In this document: positions 7,736-12,276 of the stretch, piece by piece
How the letters are laid out: every line of letters starts with the position of its first letter
Position numbering within the stretch: the first letter of the stretch is position 1
DNA from: Bacteroidota bacterium
GTDB taxonomy: Bacteria; Bacteroidota; Bacteroidia; Flavobacteriales; Crocinitomicaceae
DNA length: 15,103 nucleotides
Reading direction: 5' to 3'
Assembly: GCA_029558435.1 (NCBI GenBank)
Contig: JAKQEZ010000038.1
Location: 1 to 15,103, forward strand
Made by a program: the position numbers and the translations under genes
Notes under the pieces: model-generated
The model's database searches: none
Told to the model about the DNA's origin: nothing
The model's input: the letters and a program-made list of their open reading frames with translations, nothing else

Positions 7736-7758
7736 TCTATCCCATTTTTAGCAACTAA
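7722..7758 (+). repeat. 14-base direct repeat at the 3' end of the MliC-like gene
   Basis: TTTTTAGCAACTAA occurs at 7722-7735, ending in the stop codon, and again at 7745-7758, separated by 9 bases. It could be a small tandem duplication or a scar from an insertion at the gene's 3' end. It lies at the edge of the compositional change described for 7786-9800. Confidence 0.75.
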
Positions 7759-7785
7759 ACCTTTTATATTTTGTTTTCTTTACTT

Positions 7786-7910
7786 TTGAACGGTTCGCCG
7801 CTTTGCGTCTGTTGCGAGATTCGGAGCACTAAATTTTCAGCTATAGATAATAATTCTTGCGAAAGAAAAACGTGAATTTTGAACTTTACTTGCAATAGCG
7901 AAAAACGGAT
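7786..7910. other. Non-coding element of higher GC before the AT-rich module
   Basis: Between the MliC-like lipoprotein and the ATPase gene, bases from about 7786 to 7836 (GAACGGTTCGCCGC...TTCGGAGC) are clearly richer in G and C than the genes on either side. There is no open frame. Two related stretches occur, GCGAAAGAAAAACG (7859-7872) and GCGAAAAACG (7898-7907). I recall similar non-coding blocks next to accessory genes in other Bacteroidota, but cannot check that here. It may be the remnant or recombination site of a mobile unit. Confidence 0.4.
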
Positions 7911-7925
7911 GTTAGCAGTAGTAAT
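7911..7925 (+). repeat. Left imperfect inverted repeat flanking the ATPase-STAS-PIN module
   Basis: GTTAGCAGTAGTAAT here pairs with ATTACCACTAACTAAC at 9785-9800, whose reverse complement is GTTAGTTAGTGGTAAT. The two agree at GTTAG, AGT and GTAAT, differing by one inserted base and two substitutions. It lies exactly where GC content drops into the module. Confidence 0.4.
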
Positions 7926-7931
7926 TTAATT

Positions 7932-7939
7932 TAAATTTG
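7932..7939 (+). promoter_or_regulatory. Candidate -7 box for the ATPase gene
   Basis: TAAATTTG matches TAnnTTTG exactly, 47 bases before the ATG at 7987. No TTG is found at the expected upstream distance; the nearest related triplet is TTA in GTTAG (7911). The surrounding sequence is AT-rich, so a chance match is possible. Confidence 0.35.
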
Positions 7940-7986
7940 TCTATTTTTTTATATTTTAGCAAAAATATTAATTAAGTTTCCACTAA

Positions 7987-8868
7987 ATGATAATAACTAT
8001 TCCCAATGATATTAAAAGTGAGTTTGTAGGATATGATTTTTTTATAACTTGGATTAATGAACATCAAAATGTAAGAAATTCTGAAATTACTTTTGATTTT
8101 GAGAAGGTAACTTTTTTAGAAGCTAATTTATGTGCTTTAATTGGTGCTATTTTTGAAATTTTGGAATCAAATAATAATAAAATTAGTTTAAAAAATATAA
8201 ATACTGCAATAGAAACTATTTTAAGAAAAAATGCTTTTTTAGTTCCTTTCGGTTATGAAAGAATAGATGATAATTATGATACTTCATTAACTTATATGAA
8301 GTTTACTCCAAATGATGACAGTGGTTTTTATAATTATATTCAAAATGAATTATTAAGTAAACAACAATTTCCTTCTCATAGTGAAAAATTAGGGAAAGAA
8401 ATTACAAGAAATATTTTTGAGATATACGAAAATGCTAGAACACACGGAAGATGTGATTATATACATACTTGTGGTCAATTTTTCCCAAGAAAAGTTGATA
8501 AACCATTACATTTTACAATAGTTGATAAAGGTGTTAATATAAAGCAGAATGTTTCTGATTATTTGAATAAAGAAATTGGAGGTGCTGATGCTATTGAATG
8601 GGCAATGATTAAAGGTAACACAACCAAAACAGGTGAAACTTCTGGAGGTTTAGGATTATCTGTTATTTTCGATTTTATTAAATTAAACCGTGGGAAAATA
8701 CAGATTATTTCATCTGATGGTTTTTATGAATTTAAGAATGGAAATGTTGTAAAAGCTAAATTAAATTCTATATTTGAAGGAACCATTGTAAATATTAAAT
8801 TTAATCTTAATGATTCTAATCATTATATGCTAATTCAAGAAGTTGAAGATTTTGATAATATTTTTTAA
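7987..8868 (+). CDS. STAS-like/GHKL ATPase fusion protein, first gene of a putative switch module
   Basis: The 293-residue soluble protein has two parts. Residues about 1-75 look STAS-like (SEITFDFEKVTFLEANLCAL, 32-51). Residues about 130-275 carry a GHKL (Bergerat-fold) ATPase: N-box EIYENARTHG with metal-binding Asn149, the G1 region IVDKGVNI with Asp180 and Gly182, the lid SGGLGLSVI (219-227), and a closing EGTIVNIKF strand. Such ATPases include anti-sigma kinases of the SpoIIAB/RsbW type, histidine kinases and MutL/Hsp90-like proteins. Here there is no receiver, sensor or membrane segment. The STAS part lacks the Ser/Thr normally phosphorylated at the loop after the second strand (it has Glu-Ala-Asn). 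Codons are extremely AT-rich. A STAS-like and a PIN gene follow. The likely role is an ATP-driven regulator of those partners, which is inference. Confidence 0.85.
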   Translation: MIITIPNDIKSEFVGYDFFITWINEHQNVRNSEITFDFEKVTFLEANLCALIGAIFEILESNNNKISLKNINTAIETILRKNAFLVPFGYERIDDNYDTSLTYMKFTPNDDSGFYNYIQNELLSKQQFPSHSEKLGKEITRNIFEIYENARTHGRCDYIHTCGQFFPRKVDKPLHFTIVDKGVNIKQNVSDYLNKEIGGADAIEWAMIKGNTTKTGETSGGLGLSVIFDFIKLNRGKIQIISSDGFYEFKNGNVVKAKLNSIFEGTIVNIKFNLNDSNHYMLIQEVEDFDNIF

Positions 8869-8881
8869 TAACGTACATTTG
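8851..8881 (+). promoter_or_regulatory. Complete Bacteroidota-type promoter before the STAS-like gene
   Basis: TTTG (8851-8854), a 19-base spacer and TACATTTG (8874-8881) match the primary-sigma consensus of the phylum (TTTG, about 19-21 bases, TAnnTTTG). The -33 part lies inside the last codons of the ATPase gene and the -7 box in the 29-base gap. Transcription would start about 10 bases before the ATG at 8898. The STAS and PIN genes could therefore be expressed without the ATPase gene. Confidence 0.6.
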
Positions 8882-8897
8882 TATAAAGAAAAAAACA

Positions 8898-9251
8898 ATG
8901 AAACACATAATAATAAAAGATGTAATTAATTCAGAATTAGCGGTTTCAACTGAGAATGGAATGAAAGTTTTTGAGATAGTTGATTCTTGTTTACAGCGAA
9001 GAGAAAAAGTTGAATTAGATTTTGCTGGTATTACGATTATGATTACAGCCTTTCTTAATGCTGCAATTGGAAGTTTATATAGTAAAAAAGAATATACAGG
9101 AGAGTTTTTAAATGAATATTTGAAACTTGAGAATGTAGAAATGGATGACAGAATACTTTTTAGAGATGTTATTCAAAGAGCAAAAGAATATTTTGCAGAT
9201 AAAGAATCATTTGAGAAAAATTCTAATGACGCTTTGTATGGCAACGATTAA
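8898..9251 (+). CDS. STAS-like (DUF4325-type) protein
   Basis: A 117-residue protein. The core KVELDFAGITIMITAFLN (residues 37-54) followed by AAIGSLY matches the pattern of STAS-like DUF4325 proteins: a beta strand ending in a D-F pair, then a hydrophobic strand, a Ser/Thr-bearing loop (Thr50) and a helix. In STAS anti-anti-sigma factors the equivalent Ser/Thr is phosphorylated by a GHKL kinase. Thr50 is the candidate here. The same pattern D-F-x2-[IV]-T-...-A-x2-[NC]-A-x-I-G occurs in the N-terminal part of the upstream ATPase, so the two STAS domains may be related by duplication. The C-terminal tail (about 95-117) is charged. The gene starts 29 bases after the ATPase and its last 14 bases overlap the PIN gene start. 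It is probably the phospho-switch or adaptor of the module. Confidence 0.82.
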   Translation: MKHIIIKDVINSELAVSTENGMKVFEIVDSCLQRREKVELDFAGITIMITAFLNAAIGSLYSKKEYTGEFLNEYLKLENVEMDDRILFRDVIQRAKEYFADKESFEKNSNDALYGND

Positions 9252-9780
9252 ATTAAAAGACTTCGAAGTTGGTTATACTGACAAATTCTTTTTTGATACA
9301 AATATTTGGCTTTTATTATATGGTACAGTTGCAGGATTTCAAGCAAATGATCAGTCTCAATATGCTAAATTACTTGAAAATTTAATAACAAGAAAATCAC
9401 CAATTTATATTACTTCAATGGTTGTTTCTGAGTTTGCAAATGTTTTGCTTCGTAGAGATTATAATCAATGGATAACAAATAATAAATTTGTAGATAAGGA
9501 TTTTAAAAAAGACTTTGTAGGAATAAAAGAGTATGAGAATTCTGTTGAAACTATTACAATATCAATAAATAAAATTTTTAAACTACCAAATTTAGTATTT
9601 GTTGGAGATAATTTTAATGCAATTGATAAAAGTGCTATATTGAAAAATTTTAAAAAAGTTGATTTTAATGACGCATATTATGCTCAATTAGCAATTTTAA
9701 ATAAGTATAAAGTTGTCACTAATGACAAAGATTATCAAAAATTGGATTTATATATTGATATAATAACTACTCAGGTTTAG
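9238..9780 (+). CDS. PIN-domain protein, putative ribonuclease effector
   Basis: A 180-residue protein with the PIN-fold acidic residues in order: Asp20 in FFFDTNIWLLL, Glu65 in VVSEFANVLLRR, Asp145 in VDFNDAYYAQLA, and Asp163/Asp165 in VVTNDKDY. PIN domains bind Mg or Mn with these residues and cut single-stranded RNA; VapC toxins are the best-known group. At 180 residues it is longer than a typical VapC (about 130), with an insert of about 50-60 residues (roughly 80-140) before the third acidic site. I place the start at ATG 9238, where MATIKL begins a strand. The frame is open from ATG 9145, but that would put most of the extra codons inside the STAS gene. The 14-base overlap with the STAS gene suggests translational coupling. 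No classic VapB-like antitoxin is adjacent, so the STAS/ATPase pair is the candidate regulator. Confidence 0.85.
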   Translation: MATIKLKDFEVGYTDKFFFDTNIWLLLYGTVAGFQANDQSQYAKLLENLITRKSPIYITSMVVSEFANVLLRRDYNQWITNNKFVDKDFKKDFVGIKEYENSVETITISINKIFKLPNLVFVGDNFNAIDKSAILKNFKKVDFNDAYYAQLAILNKYKVVTNDKDYQKLDLYIDIITTQV

Positions 9781-9784
9781 GAGT

Positions 9785-9800
9785 ATTACCACTAACTAAC
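9785..9800 (-). repeat. Right imperfect inverted repeat flanking the module
   Basis: ATTACCACTAACTAAC is the partner of GTTAGCAGTAGTAAT at 7911-7925. It starts five bases after the PIN stop codon. A short palindrome, CAAACTCCAGTTTG (9811-9824), follows and could act as a weak hairpin, but it has no T-tract. No other structure is visible in the 149-base gap before the next gene apart from its promoter box. Confidence 0.4.
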
Positions 9801-9896
9801 CAATAAACTCCAAACTCCAGTTTGAAAAAGTACTGAAAACATATACCTCCTTCAAAAGTCTTAATTAAATTAACAAAATACTTACCACTATTTCAT

Positions 9897-9904
9897 TACA
9901 TTTG
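9897..9904 (+). promoter_or_regulatory. Candidate -7 box for the first propeller gene
   Basis: TACATTTG matches TAnnTTTG exactly, 25 bases before the ATG at 9930, giving a leader of about 15-20 bases. No TTG is seen at the expected upstream distance. The placement just before a gene start, as at 8874 and 12255, supports it. Confidence 0.5.
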
Positions 9905-9929
9905 AGGCAACATTAAGAAACATTAACTT

Positions 9930-12101
9930 ATGAAATTTAATAAAACTAGTCGTACTTTTTTAATAGGATTATTGCTAACTTCCTTTATAACAATTAATAA
10001 TTGCCAGGCGCAAATTCAAAAAGGATTAGACATTGATGGCGAAGCTGCCGAAGATTACAGTGGTTGGACCGTTAGTATGCCAGATGTAAATACAGTAGCT
10101 ATTGGAGCCCCATTAAATGACGCAACAGGATCGAATGCAGGTCAAGTCAGAGTATATAGTTGGAATGGAAGTGCATGGGCACAAAAAGGATTGGATATTG
10201 ACGGAGAAGCTATTGATGATCAATTTGGAAGTGCTATAAGCATGCCTAATGCCAACACTGTTGCTATTGGCGCAAATGGAAACGATGGAACAGGTTCGAG
10301 TGCAGGGCATGTACGTGTGTATAGTTGGAATGGTACTGCATGGACTCAAAAAGGATTGGATATTGATGGTGAAGCTGCAGGAGATCAAAGTGGATTTTCG
10401 GTCAGCATGCCCGATGAAAACACTGTTGCTATTGGTGCGTTATTTAATGATGGGTCGGCTACAAATGCTGGTCATGTAAGAATTTACAGTTGGAATGGAA
10501 CTGCTTGGGTACAAAAAGGGTTGGATATTGATGGTGAGGCTGCAAACGACCAAAGTGGCTATTCAATTAGTATGCCCGATGCCAACACTGTAGCAATTGG
10601 AGCGATTTATAATAGTGGAGCAGGATTTGAATTTGGGCATACAAGAATTTATAGTTGGAACGGAACTGCTTGGGTGCAAAAAGGATTGGATATTGACGGT
10701 GAGGCTGCAAACGACCGCAGTGGTTGGTCGGTGAGCATGGGAGATGCAAATACTGTGGCTATCTCAGCACGATATAACGATGGAAATGGTTCTAATTCTG
10801 GACATGTACGTGTGTATAGCTGGAATGGAACAACTTGGACACAACAAGGAATGGATATTAACGGAGAAGTTGCAGGTGATCATAGTGGATGGTCGGTAAG
10901 TATGGCCAATGCCAATACACTTGCAATTAGCGCCATTTACAACGATGGGAACGGAACTGATGCCGGACATACACGAATTTATAGTTGGAACGGATCTGCT
11001 TGGATGCAAAAAGGAATGGATATCGACGGAGAAGTTGCAGGTGATATGAGTGGCTATTGTGTGAGCATGGGTGATGCCAATACGGTGGCAATTGGTGCAC
11101 GATTCAACGATGGTTCAGCTACAAATGCTGGCCATGTGCGCGTATTTTCAATGTGTACAGCCACCACAGGAACAGACACTCAAACTGCTTGCGGTTCTTT
11201 TACATGGATTGATGGAAACACTTACACAGCAAACAACAACACAGCTACACATACCATTGTTGGCGGTGCAGCAAATGGTTGTGATTCAATAGTTACTTTG
11301 AACTTAACTATTAATAATCCTACCACAGGAACAGACACTCAAACTGCTTGTGGTTCTTTTACATGGATTGATGGAAATACTTATACATCAAGCAACAACA
11401 CGGCTACACATACCATTGTTGGCGGTGCAGCAAATGGTTGTGATTCAATAGTTACGTTGAACTTAACGATTAATAATTCCACCACAGGAACAGACATTCA
11501 AACAGCTTGTGGTTCTTTTACATGGATTGATGGAAACACCTATACAACAAGCAACAATACGGCAACACATACCATTGTTGGCGGGGCAGCAAATGGTTGT
11601 GATTCAATAGTTACGTTGAACTTAACCATACAAAATGTGGATGTGAATGTAAATGTAAACGGCATCACTTTAACAGCCAATGCTAGTGGTTTAGTTTACC
11701 AATGGATTGATTGTTCGAATAACTCGGCTATTCCTGGTGCAACAAACCAAAGTTTTACCGCTACAGCCAATGGCAATTATGCCGTAGTTGTAACAGATGG
11801 TGCTTGTTCTGACACTTCAGCTTGTTTTGCAATTACAACTGTTTCACTTCACGAACAAGCGGCGTTAAAAGCTATTCAAGTTTATCCTAATCCAGCGTCA
11901 AGTGTTATTTCTATTGCAAGTGAGCAAACGGAAATTGTTGCCCTAACGTTGATGGACAATGCAGGAAGAATCGTTTATCATGCAGCACCAACAAACACGA
12001 ATTACCAAATACCAGTTGCGCAATTAACCAACGGATTGTATGTATTGCACCTTGAAACCAAGCAAGGAACAACGGTTCGTTTAGTAGAAGTACAACATTA
12101 A
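9930..12101 (+). CDS. T9SS cargo protein: seven-bladed FG-GAP-like propeller, three paired-Cys repeats, sorting domain
   Basis: A 723-residue secreted protein. The signal peptide occupies residues 1-27 (ending CQA, cleavage before Q28). Residues 30 to about 408 are seven repeats of exactly 55 residues, each starting QKGLDIDGEA-like and containing SG-x-S-x-SM, NTVAIGA, ND and AGHVRVYSWNG. These resemble FG-GAP/integrin-type beta-propeller blades, and seven blades close a full propeller. Residues 412-569 are three 53-residue repeats with two Cys each (TACGSFTWIDGNTYT and GCDSIVTLNLTI), probably disulfide-bonded Ig-like units. A short Ig-like region follows. Residues about 648-723 form the type A T9SS sorting domain (VYPNPAS, LTNGLYVLHLET, closing with VRLVEVQ). 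The protein should cross the outer membrane by T9SS and be anchored or released. Ligand unknown; adhesion is a reasonable guess. It is followed by a terminator. Confidence 0.93.
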   Translation: MKFNKTSRTFLIGLLLTSFITINNCQAQIQKGLDIDGEAAEDYSGWTVSMPDVNTVAIGAPLNDATGSNAGQVRVYSWNGSAWAQKGLDIDGEAIDDQFGSAISMPNANTVAIGANGNDGTGSSAGHVRVYSWNGTAWTQKGLDIDGEAAGDQSGFSVSMPDENTVAIGALFNDGSATNAGHVRIYSWNGTAWVQKGLDIDGEAANDQSGYSISMPDANTVAIGAIYNSGAGFEFGHTRIYSWNGTAWVQKGLDIDGEAANDRSGWSVSMGDANTVAISARYNDGNGSNSGHVRVYSWNGTTWTQQGMDINGEVAGDHSGWSVSMANANTLAISAIYNDGNGTDAGHTRIYSWNGSAWMQKGMDIDGEVAGDMSGYCVSMGDANTVAIGARFNDGSATNAGHVRVFSMCTATTGTDTQTACGSFTWIDGNTYTANNNTATHTIVGGAANGCDSIVTLNLTINNPTTGTDTQTACGSFTWIDGNTYTSSNNTATHTIVGGAANGCDSIVTLNLTINNSTTGTDIQTACGSFTWIDGNTYTTSNNTATHTIVGGAANGCDSIVTLNLTIQNVDVNVNVNGITLTANASGLVYQWIDCSNNSAIPGATNQSFTATANGNYAVVVTDGACSDTSACFAITTVSLHEQAALKAIQVYPNPASSVISIASEQTEIVALTLMDNAGRIVYHAAPTNTNYQIPVAQLTNGLYVLHLETKQGTTVRLVEVQH
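10017..11154 (+). repeat. Seven tandem 165-base coding repeats (55-residue blades)
   Basis: Units start at 10017, 10182, 10347, 10512, 10677, 10842 and 11007, with no length variation. The seventh lacks the last strand. Unit boundaries fall at codons for QKGLDIDGEA and its variants QQGMDINGEV and QKGMDIDGEV, with units 6 and 7 sharing the Met/Val forms. This implies amplification by unequal recombination followed by divergence. Confidence 0.92.
11163..11636 (+). repeat. Three tandem 159-base paired-Cys repeats in the first propeller gene
   Basis: Units begin at 11163, 11322 and 11481 with the codons for TTGTD. The third is one codon shorter because it runs into the next domain. DNA is nearly identical among units, including ACATGGATTGATGGAAA and GGTTGTGATTCAATAGTTAC. 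The same unit recurs in the downstream gene (13864-14643). Confidence 0.92.
11637..12098 (+). repeat. Shared C-terminal cassette, copy 1 (Ig-like plus T9SS sorting region)
   Basis: This 154-codon segment from VDVNVNVN to the last residue is nearly identical in DNA to 14644-15103. One stretch of 59 bases is exactly the same (11709-11767 and 14716-14774). The protein copies differ at about 12 of 153 comparable positions. Confidence 0.92.
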
Positions 12102-12120
12102 TTTTTTGAACAAAACACCT

Positions 12121-12155
12121 AAACGGCTGTCCGAAATGGATGGCCGTTTTTTTTT
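12121..12155 (+). terminator. Intrinsic terminator after the first propeller gene
   Basis: AAACGGC (12121-12127) pairs with GCCGTTT (12143-12149). Inside, TCC pairs with GGA after a small TG/TG internal loop, leaving the loop GAAAT. Nine T residues run from 12147 to 12155. It starts 20 bases after the stop codon and separates the two propeller genes into independent transcription units. Confidence 0.85.
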
Positions 12156-12254
12156 GCAATTTATTAATTTATGGTGAGCATTATTTTCTAGAAAACCATT
12201 ACAAAGTATGTAGGATTAATTTGTCTTAAATCCTCCAATTATCCATAATTTTTC

Positions 12255-12262
12255 TACTTTTG
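12255..12262 (+). promoter_or_regulatory. Candidate -7 box for the second propeller gene
   Basis: TACTTTTG matches TAnnTTTG exactly, 14 bases before the ATG at 12277, implying a leader of about 8-10 bases. A TTTG exists at 12220-12223, but the 31-base spacing is too long for the standard promoter. The preceding terminator makes a promoter here necessary. Confidence 0.5.
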
Positions 12263-12276
12263 AAAAAAATTAAATT

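Noticed and set aside
7780..7925. An integron attC site
   Set aside because: GTTAGCA only partly fits the GTTRRRY box, I found no matching RYYYAAC partner with the folded-arm layout, and no integrase is present in the window.
7987..8868. A standard two-component histidine kinase
   Set aside because: There is no DHp His-containing helix pair, sensor domain or membrane segment, and no response regulator nearby.
9145..9237. Longer start for the PIN protein at ATG 9145
   Set aside because: The extra codons lie wholly inside the STAS gene and add a Lys/Leu-rich stretch unrelated to the PIN fold; ATG 9238 starts just before the first PIN strand.
8898..9780. A plain VapBC toxin-antitoxin pair
   Set aside because: The gene before the PIN protein is a STAS-like protein, not an AbrB, RHH or Phd-type DNA-binding antitoxin, and a GHKL ATPase precedes it.
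10113..11009. Several minus-strand open frames opposite the propeller repeats
   Set aside because: They recur with the repeat period and mirror the codon pattern of the + strand gene; they have no domain motifs or start context of their own.
10017..11154. Regular direct repeats that could suggest a CRISPR array or satellite
   Set aside because: The period is exactly 165 bases, in frame with a long protein, without alternating unique spacers; the repeats are protein blades.
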